NCBI GenBank assembly: GCA_963678705.1
Contig: OY783205.1
Location: forward strand, 14,880,001 to 14,944,000
Length of the DNA stretch: 64,000 nt
Source of the DNA: Panorpa germanica
Taxonomy: Eukaryota > Arthropoda > Insecta > Mecoptera > Panorpidae
Direction of reading: 5' to 3'
Position 1 is the stretch's first letter, and each line of letters begins with the position of its first letter. Of this stretch, positions 23,453 to 35,974 are shown piece after piece. A model generated the notes under the pieces. The model was not told the DNA's origin, ran no database searches, and worked only from the letters and a program-made list of their open reading frames with translations. The translations under genes were made by a program, and so were the position numbers.

Positions 23453-25225
23453 TCTCACTGTTTCGACTAAAAAAAAAGCACAAAGGACAATTTTTGGCTC
23501 TACTTACGTTGTGTACGGATATGCATGCATCCCAGAAATGTTCGGAACTTTGCAACATAAAGAAGAACCTATTGCGGTACTTTGATGTCGAGAAGTATGA
23601 ACCGTGTTATGGATACGGACATATGACATACTAACAGAGTGTATTAATAAACATTCCATTATTAAACAGAGAAACAGACTCTTCCTCTCATGATAAAGTG
23701 TGCGACTACACTCTACTGAAAAAATCGCAGCCTTATTTTTTAATTTCCATCCTTTCAGTTAAAATACTATTTTGAGTCTACGTCGAAATTGGTCAAAAGA
23801 GAATAAATAAAAAGGGTTTCTTTTATAAAATTAGGTTTAATTTTGTGTGTATCTCTAAATTCAAGATCAAAAGCCCTATAATTTACGAGTTAGGTTACTT
23901 ATGCCAGTTTTAAGGCATGGGATCCATTTTGCTCCTTATTTAAGGTCTTCTAATAGTTTTGTGTAAACTTACATAGTCTAGTTTAGAAAATATAGGCCTT
24001 TGAAAAATCGTCAGAAGTTAATAGATGTCAAGTAAGCAGTTATAAAATAGGCCCCTTAGTGTCGCCATGTTTTCTGTGCCTGTAAGACCTTCTACACCGT
24101 TGAATATGTCGCATCGAGCATGCTGGCGGTTTTTTTACACTACCTAACAATCCGTGGCCAATATCAGTTCATAATGTCGCGAGCTTCACATGTTACTTAA
24201 AATAATTTTCCAAGAGAAATAACAAAAACAATTTTTATATTTTTGTAAAAGTAAAATGTAATAATATTTAGTTTTAATGTAAAACTAATTACTATTATTA
24301 AATCTTTGAAAATAGTAATTCTGCTATTAGCTTTTAAAACACCAACTTATATATGTATATAACATGATATTTAAATCAAAATTAAAAAATGAACTTCGAA
24401 AAAATTATTACGAGATAAATTATAAAATATCAATACGAAGATTTATACAAGTTTATTACCTCTCATTCTAAAGTTAAATCTTTATTGAACTGGGCTATAG
24501 AAAAACGAAAAAAAGGAAATCTTAATATGGGTTAGTTTTAAATAATGAATAATAACCAAATTAAAAAACACGTGATTAGCTACTAGAATTCATACAACGA
24601 CCTTCAACCTCAATGGTTTAACGTAGCACTATTTACAATGTCATGTATGCCACTGTGACTTACGAGTACCCTGTGACAATCAAGTAAAACAAATGAAACT
24701 GATTTTAAATCAATACGTTCTCTAGAATATTTCAAGTCTTTATTTTTTTATGTTGTTATTCATATGATTCATATTAAACTACGTCGTGTTTTTGAAGAGT
24801 TTACATTTTTATAAAATAAGTTAACCACATACATACTTGTACACTTCAATGTAATCTTTATAATAAAAGTGACGTCATTTTCTTTGAAAAAAAAAGGTTT
24901 TAATCATTTTAAAAATATTACAGTCGTTGGTTTAATAACAGTATAGTCCAACCTACGGTACCGCCTACACTAATAAAATAAAAATATTTTATTTAAATTA
25001 TTATTTCACGGCTATGACAACTACTACGTTTATAATTGCTGTAAATTATATGTAGAATAGATAAGTAATTAAATAATTTGAATTCTTACAATAGGCATAT
25101 AACATTGCGACGATTGTTTTTATACAGTGCGATTCAGTTGTTCAACACAGTATACAATAAATTTCAATTAATTTTAGTAGAGCATCTCCATTAGAGTAAC
25201 AACAGCAGCAATATTGTGTATGTCT
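23453..25225. other. Mostly unassigned AT-rich DNA
   Basis: About 23620-23720 resembles one arm of the long-TIR element at 50892-52096 (GTGTATTAATAAACATTCC, CTCTCATGATAAA). Nothing else is recognised. Confidence 0.4.
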
Positions 25226-25689
25226 AAGACCTGTCTCAGTATGAAACCCTATTTAAGCGACGGCGAATTCGGACGTAAATTGTGCGGCTACTACTCTCAA
25301 AGCAAGCCGACTCCTATGTTATTTGTGTATGTTGTCTCACAATACATACATACCCCGTACCGATACGACTGTATGTCAAGTCAAATGGTGTACTGTAGGG
25401 TGTGTATTCGAGTTGTTTTGCACTAACATAATTTATCATGAGAGCAAACTATTACTTTAATTTTTATCGATACGCCACAGTTCTTTCATTCTGTTTCATA
25501 TCCCAATCCAGTGTATTCGTTTGGCCCTTTCCATGTATACGCTTCATTAAAATTCACTTCAATACGGTTGCAGTGTGAAAACTACGTAACGCCCGTATTC
25601 GTACGGCTTTGTCGCTTGCAGGGTTCGGGGTTCGGATAGGTAAAAGCACAAATTCGCTTAAATACGGTTCCATTCTGAGACAGGCCTAA
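25226..25689. mobile_element. MITE with ~36-bp terminal inverted repeats
   Basis: The left end AAGACCTGTCTCAGTATG, continuing through CCCTATTTAAGCG, is matched inverted by the right end (CGCTTAAATACGG, then CATTCTGAGACAGGCCT). It is about 460 bp and GC-richer than its surroundings. The plus frame of 70 codons inside has no protein signature. Confidence 0.75.
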
Positions 25690-26825
25690 TTCACACTTAT
25701 TATAACAATAGCAGTGCGAGTTAAACAAGGAAATTGTTTCACATTAGCGTTACTGTACTGTAATAGTGATGATATATTGTCTAGAACGCGTAACATATTA
25801 AACGTTATAGAAGGATCGAATACTTTTAACACGACAATCCTAAGACAGTTTTGTGTTTGTCATAGAATGACAGAGATAACATAATATGAATACGTGGTAT
25901 AAACAGAGACAGCAACATCTTGTTCCAAATCTGCATGTCTTAATATGTTTTCATTGTCCAAACAGATAACCGACTATCATAAACCAAGACACAAATATAT
26001 GCCAGCTGTTTTTGGAAAGTGTACTTCATCTTCAAATCTTTTTAAAGATATATATTATATATTCGAATTGACAAAATTATCTTTCAGGACTAAAACTAAG
26101 ATGTTCAATTAATTATTATTATATTCAATTTAGCACAGTATTATAGTAAATACAGCAACTAAAAGTGTGACGTGATATTTTTTAATTTGGATGTTGCACA
26201 CTTGCAAGATTCTGTGCAATACATAATTAAATTTTCTTTATGCAGTAATGTCGTTAACATATATAACGCGTTGACACTTTAAAAATACAAATTCCACTGG
26301 TAGATTGTCAATGATAGTATGACAAGATATGATAAGAAAAGAGGAATTCTTGAATTTCTCACGTTGTTTGTTAGTCAACGATTAAATTTATCTTTTCCTT
26401 ATGTTCCACTGCATGTAATTCATTCATTTCAGACGATTAGTTTTTGCTTGAAAATAAGGAATATGCGATGCAATTTGAATCGTTGATGGAGTACCAAATG
26501 GACTAAATAAAAAAATGGATAATACAAAAAATTTAAAAATTTAACCCTTTTTATCAATCTCTTATACAGCGTTGCATGTGTTAAACACATTCATATATTG
26601 TTGTCTCAATATTTCTCTAACACATACAAAAGTTTCTTAATACCCCAGTTATATAAGGATTTAAGGTCGGATTGAAAGATAATAACCTAAAAACTTGTAT
26701 AAATCTTTGTTTTAACATTGAATAAGTTCTCACTCACAGTGCTTTTCAAAGATCATAGGTCACAATAAACGTTTTCTTGTAGATAGTTTCCTATGCTCTA
26801 GATGTTACTTAGAGTTATTAGTAAA
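25690..26825. other. Unassigned AT-rich DNA
   Basis: No gene or bounded repeat is recognised. Confidence 0.4.
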
Positions 26826-26828
26826 GTA

Positions 26829-26967
26829 TAGTCCAAATCATGATAGTGCGGCAGCGACTTACACTTAAAAGAGGTTATAAGAGCGGTATAAATCTATAAT
26901 ACGATAATGAATTTTATCTTATTCGTTTCTATAAACATTATAAAAAAATGAGTAACTCAGTGCTTTT
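26829..26967. mobile_element. Truncated copy of the 193-bp TA MITE
   Basis: Collinear with 21462-21600 (TAGTCCAAATCATGATAG, then GGTATAAATCTATAATACGA). It stops after GTGCTTTTT, so the right terminal repeat is missing. Confidence 0.75.
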
Positions 26968-26969
26968 TC

Positions 26970-27945
26970 CCGTGTGTTTCTCGTCCCCATTAAGACTAAA
27001 TGAGTAAAATATGTGTACCACACTACAAAAATCAAACACAATAATATTTCTTGCTGAAATGTTTGACATCACTGGTTTAGCGTTTATGAGTTTACTGAGG
27101 TCTAGTGTTGGACGTCGGACCCCATGTCTCATAGAGCTCCGAGTCGACTAAACCCGCACTACACTGCCCCCGCACCCCGCTACACAATTCCTGCCATGCT
27201 AGACCCTGTGGTTCATAGCACTCGTCGACAGTTCGGCAATTCCACTGGATAATTCAAACAATTTGTGAATAAATTGAAACATTATGTAACTAATTTAATA
27301 TTATATGTATAAAATTAATGAAAAAAGGTCGGGTTTTATTATTGTACCCATGGATGTCTGACCTGGATCCAGTAATGACTATTGACGGAAGGTCGAAGTA
27401 TTTTTGTATGTTTTTTTAACTTTAGTAAATTATTACGTATAAATGCTTATTTTAGACGATGTTCTAGAATTTGTCTGCTTTTTATTGAGTGTTATCGCTG
27501 CCGTATCATAATTCATATATTTTGTATTATCAGTTTCAGCAGTAGATTTATTTTTATTATTAAATTTGACAACGAATATCAGTGTCAATGGCCTTAATGT
27601 TTCAACGGGTATTTAAATTATTTGATAAGCATACACGTTCAACATAAAAACAAACTATTCGTATATGTATATATTTAAATATTTACTTGTATGTGTATAT
27701 ATACATGCATTTGTATAGATATAAACCACAGGATTGAAAACTGAAAATGTAAATTATGATTAAAACCAAATAAATTCACATATTTGATAGTAATATTCAA
27801 AGAAGCATTTACAATCAAACATAATTTTCTGTACTTGGTTGTACATTGATTATATATATACACAATCATATGCTTATTAGGCAGCGATGTGGTGTGAATA
27901 TATAAGGTTGGCTTATGAAAATATATTTATTTTTTGTATACTCTG
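26970..27945. other. Unassigned DNA
   Basis: A GC-richer patch at 27090-27240 (CTGCCCCCGCACCCCGC) stands out, but no gene or repeat boundary is seen. Confidence 0.35.
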
Positions 27946-28621
27946 ATGTTAAGCGGTTAATTACAGTCAAGAGGCCCAAAAAAAGCGATTTTTCAAGAAT
28001 TTTTCCTGAGAGGATTTTTATATTTTTAAATAAAAAAATTTGTACATATTACACATTTTTGTATTTGTAAAAATTATAATTTTTAAAGTTGCTATAGCTG
28101 ATCTCCAGGAGCTCCTCTCAAAAGAGGCATCTTGGGGTGACAACAATATCTCTGGACTGGATCATCTAAAATGAAAAAAACAAACGGATTTTATTAAAGT
28201 AATGTATAATCTAGTAATTAATCGAAGGAAAAACAAAATAATTTTTTTTGACAAAATAGCGGCTTCTAAAAAAAAAAATCGAGAAGAATCCAACTTTTGG
28301 ACTCAAATTGTTTATAAAAAAAAATATTTATAGGTGAGAAAAAAACCTTCGATTAATTACTAAAAAAATATATTATTATATTAAAAGCTTGTGTTAAAGT
28401 TTGAAACTGATCGGTTCAGCCCTTCCCGAGAAATCTTGGTCACTGATTTTAAAAACATAACTTAAGTTATGCGATTTCTCAAATTTGAGAAAATCGCGTT
28501 TCAAGTTTCAAAAGCATTTTACATAGAGAAAAGAAAATTTTCTTAACCTTACATAACTTCCTTGAAATTTTCTGTGTGTTAAATTAAAAAAAATAGATTT
28601 TTTGAAAATTCTAACTGTATA

Positions 28622-29520
28622 CGAGGTCTGTTCAAAAAATAAGGTGAGGTAAAAATTTCGCGGATTACGTACATTCGATTATCGATTTTTTTATTTTGTT
28701 ATGTTGATACACTCGTCTCGAAAATATGTTCACAGTTAGAAGTGTTTGCGTGTTCGGCGATTTTTTGCTGTCGAAAAAACATGAATCAAAGAGTTTGCAT
28801 TCAATTTTGTGTGAAAAATGGAATCAAGTGCTCCCATGAATCAGTGCAACACTTGAAATGTTGCAAGTAGCATACGGTGAGTCTACTTTAAGCCAAAAAA
28901 ATGTTTACAAGTGGTACAAGCTTTTCACAGGAGGTCGAGAAGATGTGAAGAACGACGCTCGCTCTGGGCGCCCCAGCACATCAACAGCCGATGAAAATGT
29001 TGAGGAAGTGAAGAAAATTGTAATGGAGAATCGTCGAATCACTATTAGAGAAGTTGCTGAGCATGTCGGCATATCGGTTGGCTCATGCCATGCAATTTTT
29101 TCGGAAATTTTGGGCATGAAGCGTGTGGCAGCGATTTTGACCAAAAAAATCGTCGCATTAGCATCGCTCAGGAATTTTTGAATGACGTCAACGGCCAAAA
29201 ACAACACCGTAATCATGCCTCAGCCACCGTATTCACCAGATTTGCCCCCCTGCGACTTTTTCCTGTTCCCAAGATTGAAGAGACCCATGAAAGGACGGCG
29301 TTTTGAGACGATTGAAGAGATACAAACCGAATCGCTGAGAGAGCTCAAGACCATACCAAAAAGTGCATATCAGAACTGCTTCGAGGATTGGAAAAAACGC
29401 TGGCACAAGTGTATTATATCTAAGGGGGACTACTTTGAAGGGGACAAAATAGAAATTGATGAATAAATAAATATGTTTTGAGAAAAATGAAAATTCTCCT
29501 TATTTTTTAAACAGACAGTG
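28622..29520 (+). mobile_element. Mariner element, internally deleted (899 bp)
   Basis: Terminal inverted repeats are CGAGGTCTGTTCAAAAAATA (left) and its near-inverse ending TTTTTTAAACAGACAGTG (right), flanked by TA at 28620-28621 and 29521-29522. Both ends are present, so it might still be moved in trans. Full-length relatives are about 1.3 kb, and the missing ~400 bp is the core of the catalytic domain. Confidence 0.88.
28858..29466 (+). pseudogene. Mariner transposase with catalytic core deleted
   Basis: The first part (28858-29160) encodes the paired helix-turn-helix DNA-binding region: QKNVYKWYKLFTGGREDV, the linker RSGRPSTS, then RRITIREVAEHVGISVGS. Immediately after ALASLRNF the frame stops, and a second frame (29182-29466) encodes the transposase end: KNNTVIMPQPPYSPDLPPCD, then FFLFPRLKRPMKG and WKKRWHKCIIS. 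The join near 29180 removes the segment with the first two catalytic Asp residues, so no active enzyme can be made. The true start probably lies upstream near 28780, in a region now out of frame. The 53361-54107 copy has the same front but a larger deletion. Confidence 0.85.
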
Positions 29521-29837
29521 TATAACCTCTTAAAGACGATCCTGAAGCACACAGATAGATTTTTCAATTTCTTTTAACCGCAATTACGTTTATTTAACAT
29601 AAAAAATGACCTAATGGTATGACTCTTATGATAGGTGCACATAAGGATCATTATGATCTTAAACTTAACACACTAAACAAATTTATCAAAAGCGTAATGC
29701 ACAGTATAGCATGATTAATCGTATTACTTAGTACCGAGACTTCGTTATGCGAGGACTTCAGGGCGTAAAAAAAAAATGGAACCAACTATCTCCTGTACTG
29801 ACGATACGGTGCATATTCCGTAAATATAATACCACAA

Positions 29838-30451
29838 TGGGCTTGAGTCCTTATTTCTTGTGGTCGATTTTTCAGTTGTTGATTGAAATTGATGTTAATA
29901 AATGTGTATTGGCGTGTCTATTTTATTAAATATCTAAATATTGACGGAGATATAGCAATTAAAAATTTAAATTGTAGTTTTAGCGCTAGAAATGGTTGGC
30001 CATATTTGTATGACGTGAAATGCATTTTAACGTCAGTTTGCGTCAGTTATTTGTTGAGTAGGTCAGTGCTGTGGTAATGTTTTGTAGCTGTTGGTAGTCA
30101 AATAATCAACTCAAGTCAAAGAATAATAAGTTTTTATTTACCCTGTTACGGCAGACATAATATTGGAATTTGATTGTTCCTTTTAATAGCTATGAATAAT
30201 ATTTGATATTTTGATATATAAATACATATGAGCTGTAAGGTTGGCAGCGGTAATAATGTCACAGGCAGTTGGAATGTGGACAACGTTGAATCCCTTTAAT
30301 AATTAAAGAAAAAAATGACTTTTTTAATTGTTAATATCTCCTGAAATATAAGGAGTTATTAAAAAATAATTGGACATTTGAGGTTGTAGTAACCCTCTTT
30401 ATCAATATATAGTACACTTTTATAGAAATTAAGACATAGGACACAATCCCA
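29838..30451 (+). mobile_element. MITE, TGGGCTTGTGTCC family, complete
   Basis: Ends are TGGGCTTGAGTCCTTA and TAGGACACAATCCCA, inverted repeats of one another; 614 bp, with AT directly outside both ends. It is collinear with 39161-39769 and parts of 58500-59168. Conserved internal words include GATGTTAATAAATGTGTATT and TATGACGTGAAATGCATT. Two short open frames (29747-29929, 29883-30077) are incidental. Confidence 0.8.
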
Positions 30452-31327
30452 TTCATTTGAAACAGCGCGCTCCGATAACCTGCGGTGCTGACATATGCAC
30501 GCATACCTTCAGCCCCAGATCTAAGGGAAAGGTTGGCGAATCAGGGTACTTGCCCCGGGCGAGTAATACATGAGGGCACTAAATTCATATATTTGAAAAA
30601 ATTATGTGCATTGCTAAAGGCAATGTGTGCACAAAAAGGGGAAATGCCTTTTTTTTAATTTTTACCGAGATTTTCAGAAACAAGTAATCTACCGGTTAAT
30701 TTTTTTGACTTTATTTCATAAATGAAAAAAGAAAATTAAAAATAAATCCCAGAATTCGTAGTATGGAGTGGGTAACGCAGCTTCGATCCTGAAAGCGGCG
30801 CTAGGCGCCAGTGTACAGTAATTGCCCTGGACGAAAAAATCGTAGATGCGGTACTGCGTCCAATCATTCCCATACTGGTAAGTGAACGCACACCTTTACA
30901 CTCCCTAATAGAGACGCCGCTGGTGTGCTTGTATACAGTGTGCCTGAGTGTTGCGTAAACGTGTTCATATGCAAACAAACAGATCGAGTTGTTATGCTTT
31001 TCTGTAAACATGCCCCAATGACTGTGTCTTCCTTATTTAAATCATCTGCTTGCTCATCTACGCAGGCAGATTCGCTATTCTTTGATGTCTGTATTTCGTT
31101 TGTAATTATATTATAACTTTTATTTTGCTACATACATTTTGTTTATGCGAAATTACCAGAAATAATACTGGATCAGTGAACTCAGTTCTGCGATTCTGCC
31201 AGTGCCGCACTGTCAGTTTCTCGCATGTCAAATTAGCATAGAGGTAGGGTCCGCAAGGGGGTAATTGTCATTACTGTTGTACCTAGATATTATACCAAAT
31301 TTTGGAGTTCATCAAACCAAATTCAAT
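30452..31327. other. Unassigned DNA
   Basis: No gene is recognised. CAGGGTACTTGCCCCGGGCG near 30542 looks like a hAT-type terminus, but no partner end was found. Confidence 0.35.
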
Positions 31328-31617
31328 AAAAGCCTGCAACCAGTGCCTAACATGAAAATATAAATATAACAGTATCTTGGCTGAGTCAAGTACTGCATAT
31401 AAACACACCAGAATGCTAGTAGTTTTTGCACAAAATTCAATCAAAATTATTTTTTTCCCTAAATTTTTTAAAGATTTTTACTTTCAGTCAACTTTAACTC
31501 ATCGTGGTGTAAAAAAAAAGCCTGCAACCAGTGCCTAACATGAAAATATAAATATAACAGTATCTTGGCTGAGTCAAGTACTGCATATAAACACACCAGA
31601 ATGCTAGTAGTTTTTGC
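31328..31617. repeat. Tandem duplication, 101-bp identical arms, 189-bp period
   Basis: AAAGCCTGCAACCAGTGCCT and the following ~80 bp occur at 31328 and again at 31517 with no difference that I can see. Between the arms lies an A/T-rich spacer (CACAAAATTCAATC...), part of which recurs at 41731-41790. It is probably a recent unequal duplication. Confidence 0.8.
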
Positions 31618-31972
31618 TGAGTAAGAGATGAAACGACAGATGGCATACTGCTCCAAAGAATTAATTCCTAAGTGCGTGTGTCCACATTCAGTTATATGTT
31701 CTACAAGAAAATACAAGAAAAAGAACCTCTATGTGCCGCGGTGAATTTTATAGAAAACTACAGATTTTTTCCGCGTAGAATTAAAACCTGTAGTATGTGC
31801 ATGTTCATATGATTCCATGTGTTACAGAAGTCAAGTTTCTATTCCGCGTGGAATTATTCCTGAATAGGGTGAGGTAATAATGATGTATTTTTATTTAGCG
31901 TCGATTCATATCTGGATATTATATTATCACTGACAATGTGTTATCTGTCTCGGTAGTTTTTACGAAGAAGTG

Positions 31973-32700
31973 CCCCCAACCAACGGCGGGTGCTGGCTAC
32001 GAGAATTGGTAGTGCATTTTTCTAACAATAGAGAATTATGAATTAAAGTTGCTGTAAAACGACATTTTATTATTAATAATTTTATTTTTTACGTATTACT
32101 TCAATCCGACAACTTCTTTAATTGGCCAATGACTTTTTTAGTGTAATCCGGCATTGAATGAATGAAATTTCTTTCAATGCTTAGAACAGAAAGTGCATTT
32201 AGTCTATCCTGGGACATAGTGTTTCTAAGTTTCTAGTTAAAGTATAAAATTTCAAATACTATCCTTAATTATGTAAACAAAAATAACCTTACAATAAATG
32301 ACACGTTACAAGTGCGGTGAACTGGCTCATGTCATGTTATTTCAGCAAGCCCCGGTAAATTTCATTCTCGTGTGGCGTATGGTCAACGCAAGATTCTTCC
32401 ATCCAACTAAGTATCTTCTATCTCACGCGCTAGGCATGTATGGCATATACCATAATAGTTATATTGAGCAGCTACGTGCGTTGTGGAGAGCGTACGGAGA
32501 ATACTTCTTCGAGCGAAAATAAGTTTAAATTAATTCGGCATAGAGATTATGTTGATTTCTTGCAACTTCTTAAGTTTAAAATCAGTATGTAATAGGGGTA
32601 TTATATGATATTTTGTTATTCTTTTCTCTTTTTAAAGTTATAAATATTTGGAAGTGCAGCGCACGAGTTCACTTAAGGTGCAGCCGTCCCTGCCTCCAAC
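31973..32700 (-). mobile_element. hAT-like MITE with imperfect 8-bp duplication
   Basis: The element 31981-32692 is in inverse orientation to 18161-18895. Its ends have drifted (CAACGGCGGGTGCTGG and CAGCCGTCCCTG). Flanks CCCCCAAC and CCTCCAAC match at 7 of 8 positions. An inner open frame of 74 codons is not conserved in the sister copy at 33421-33999, so it is not a gene. Confidence 0.75.
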
Positions 32701-33412
32701 TTTAATTACATTTCTTAAGGCCCAGAAAGTTCTAGACACGGCTCTGATCCCCCAATATTTTTGACTTTGTTTCTGCATCACAGAATAACACAACTCGATG
32801 GCAACGGAGGACGGGGACAGGGAACATCATAGGCCATTGCTTAGTAATTTGCAATTTGCACGAATCTATGTTTGTACTCTTATTATCTACTCGTACATTA
32901 CGTTGACTGTTGAGGTTTCGTTTGTTATCAAGGTAATAAATATTCCAAACCGTCAACTAACATCACGCCATTACAAGTTTGCTAACCTTGTTCAAAATAT
33001 TCTAATAATACTTAAATTACTTGTACAGTTCTATGCCGCAGCGCGAATACGACGAATAGAAATAGGGGAATAACATTATATTATACAATACAATTCACAA
33101 AGTAGTACGAAAATATTCCAGTTCAATTTAAATAAAAGAGCTAAACATCTAAATTATTTGTTCAAATAAAATGTTATGATCCTTACAAACTAATGCAACA
33201 CATGCACACCTGTGTTACATGAAACATCACCATCCTTTTTATAGTTCGTACGATTTCATGCAACCAGTTTTGTATGTTTGGAGAAAAAGTTATAAATTAA
33301 GTAACAAAAGTCAGATTAATTCACTACATTTGGGTTTGGGTCCACAAGAGGTACTCTTATACTTGATCAGAAATATCATTAATCATGGTCTGTGTAATCT
33401 TCGTTTATTTTA
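32701..33412. other. Unassigned DNA
   Basis: Short open frames on both strands show no recognisable motif. Confidence 0.35.
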
Positions 33413-34007
33413 TTTGCAACCAGTGGCGGCTGCAGACTACGATAAAGTAGTAGTAAGACTAGTTTACTAGCTTATAGAGAATTATGACTTAAAGTTGCAA
33501 TAAAACGACATTTTCTTATTGATAATTTTATTTTTTATATATTAAATCAATTCGACCTATTTTATCCGATACGAAATATTCAATGACTTTTTTATTGAAA
33601 TCCGGCATTGGACGAATGAATTTTCTTTGAATGGTTAGCACAGAAAGTACAATTAGTCTACTCTGAGACATAGTGTTTCTAAGTTTCTAGTTATAGTATA
33701 AAAACTTAAAAATCATTCTTAATCATGTAAACAAAAATAATCTTACAATAACTGGCGCGTCACATATCAGCAAGCCCCGGTAATTTTCAGTGTCGTATTG
33801 AACAGCTACGTGCGCTGTGGAGAGCGAATTTCTTCGAGCGGAAATATGTTTTAATTATTTCGGCGTAGAGATTAAGTTGATTCCTTGCAACTTCCTAAGT
33901 ATAAAATCAGTATGTAATTGGCGTATTATGTGATATTTTACTAATTATAAATATTTGGCAGTGTAGCGCACGAGTGTACTTAAGGTACAGCCGCCCCTAT
34001 TTGCAAC
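33413..34007 (-). mobile_element. hAT-like MITE with perfect 8-bp duplication
   Basis: The element 33421-33999 starts CAGTGGCGGCTGCAG and ends GTACAGCCGCCCCTA, flanked by identical TTTGCAAC (33413-33420 and 34000-34007). It is 579 bp, about 130-150 bp shorter than its sisters through internal deletion. Confidence 0.9.
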
Positions 34008-34133
34008 CATTATATATATTATATTTCATATGGCAAATGATTATGTTTTTACAATGATTATGGTTTGATTTTGGATTATAATTATGACAACAGCGCTGCT
34101 TATCGTCTTCGATCATATAGCTATCCAATTTAA

Positions 34134-34267
34134 AAGGTTTTCCAATAAGGGCGGGTCGATTAAGTATCATTTCATTTAAAACACCTTAATACAATCTTAT
34201 GTGAATATACAGGGTGTTTGTTTTATATGAGATGATACAAATCGATCCGCCTTTATTAGGAAACCTT
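34134..34267. mobile_element. Foldback-type MITE, 134 bp
   Basis: AAGGTTTTCCAATAAGGGCG and the next ~35 bp are matched inverted by the right end (CGCCTTTATTAGGAAACCTT). The two arms make up most of the element, so a single strand would fold into one long hairpin. Confidence 0.75.
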
Positions 34268-34269
34268 CA

Positions 34270-35300
34270 GCTCTTCACTCCTCTCTTTCTAGAGTGGATT
34301 CCATTTATTTCTGTGCATTCACTTTGCAGCCGAGAGACTTTATACAACCTTCGACTCAGGCCCGAATTTGAGAGACGGCAGGCGGGGCTACAGCCCCGGT
34401 GCATCCACAAGAGAGGGGCCTCCACAATAGAGATAAAAGCAATACATTTTTGAAAGACGGAAAAAATTGTTCCTTTTATAATAATTAATTAATTATTATA
34501 TATACTTTTATTATTTATTTTTATTATATAATTATATACTTTTATAATAATTAACTAATAATTAGGGGACCTCCGCTCCTTCATTTAATCTACTTGTTTT
34601 AAAGGCGCAGTTTTGTTTTTTGAGAACAGTTGCGCTTGTCTGTTGTTTAAACTGTTTCTTTGGTGTGAAACTGGCATAATATTTATATACTTTTATACAT
34701 GACTGTTTCCACAAACAATTATCAATCCGCACAACAAACATTTGACAGCAAATTAACCTCAAAAAGTGGTCAACCTTTAATAAGTGAATTGCCTACGTGT
34801 TAAATTACTTGCGAAAAGTAAACAAAACGTTAATAACATTACCATAGACGATGACGGGTGACGGACGTGTGGCTATGTCACCCCCAAACAGGAATTAACC
34901 CTAATTAACAAGTTAGTGTCATGGGGTAACGCTGAGTCCACTAAAACATAATTCTATTTAAAATCCAATAACCAGTTATTTATTTAGGTCAGTAAGGTCA
35001 AGCATTACTCTTACATTGTACCTAGCAGGTTTAGGTTCACGCATCGATTATTTAGTCATATCGTTTCATTCGTACGAGTATATATAGTGGTTAGTAGGAT
35101 ACGAAACAGCAGCGGTGGAAAACGAAATGGTAGCACAACATGGCCCAAAACTAAAACCATAAATCCTCTGCTATCAAAATACTAACTCCATTTGTTATAG
35201 AAATGTCGAGATAAAACAACAACTCGCTGCTGCTTTGCTGCTGGTGTGAATTATAAATGTACATTGTGTCAGAGTCGTGCATAGGGGTGGCCTTTGAAAG
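34270..35300. other. Unassigned DNA with AT-rich repeats
   Basis: About 34460-34560 contains repeated TATACTTTTAT and TAATTAATTA words. A GGGGCTACAGCCCC palindrome lies near 34385. No gene is recognised. Confidence 0.4.
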
Positions 35301-35640
35301 TATAGGGTTGGTGTATAATTATTACGGTTTTATATCGCGACTTTTTTATTTTTAGAAAATTGGCATTCGGTTTTTTTTTTTTATAACAATAATCCTCTTT
35401 TTTCAGATAGAAAAATTGCGTATTGAAAATCATATCCATGTACGCCATATTATCCTCTGCCACTTGGAGAAAGGTCGGAGTGTAACTCATTCATTTCGCC
35501 ATCTCAATGTACTTTTTGATGAAAGAACAATCAGCAAAGAAGTCACTAATCAGTTTAAGAAGTTCAAATTGGCCGATACAAACCTCACAGACGAGGAACG
35601 AACCGTCAAATTTCGGCAACCAGGCACCTTTGGTAGCCGT
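35301..35640 (+). pseudogene. Mariner transposase N-terminus, decayed
   Basis: A terminal-repeat-like start (TATAGGGTTGGTGTATAATT, ATTACGG) is followed by a frame from 35416 reading IENHIHVRHIILCHLEKGRS, then FKKFKLADTNLTDEERT. This is the first helix-turn-helix and linker of a mauritiana/cecropia-like mariner transposase. Similarity ends near 35640. A middle piece of a transposase of the same style lies at 36450-36620, beyond an intervening minus-strand LINE, so the two may be halves of one copy. Confidence 0.65.
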
Positions 35641-35974
35641 GGAAAAGGACGTGACAAGGAGACAGAGGGTCCCAACTTAGGGGTTTTCTCCTATTTGGGA
35701 AGAAAAAATATTTCTTATGGGAGTTATTTTTCGTGTGGCAACTTTTTTAATGTTAGCTCTCACGGGATGAAAAGATACCACTGATATATTGATATTTGCG
35801 CAAGGACCATTTAGTGGATTTTAGTGTCATTTCGACATGAGTTTAGGGGGAAACTTTTAGAGGGACTTTGCAACCTTAGAACGAGAATATAAGCCGAAAT
35901 CTTTAATGTGGATCATTCGATCATCGTACGAATAAATAACTCAAAAAAGTATGGAAAATGGTCGGTTTGGTTTT

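Larger units (their letters stand above)
27952..29529 (-). mobile_element. PIF/Harbinger-like MITE split by a mariner
   Basis: 27952-28621 plus 29521-29529 together form an inverse-orientation copy of the 12912-13460 element. Its left end is GCGGTTAATTACAGT. Its right end, TAACTGTATA plus TAACCTC once one TA is removed, restores the 15-bp inverted repeat. TTAA lies at both outer edges. The interruption is the mariner at 28622-29520. Confidence 0.8.

Noticed and set aside
30540-30560. CAGGGTACTTGCCCCGGGCG as a hAT end
   Set aside because: No partner terminus or 8-bp duplication was found.
32298-32522. 74-codon frame inside a hAT MITE
   Set aside because: It is not maintained in the sister MITE at 33421-33999.
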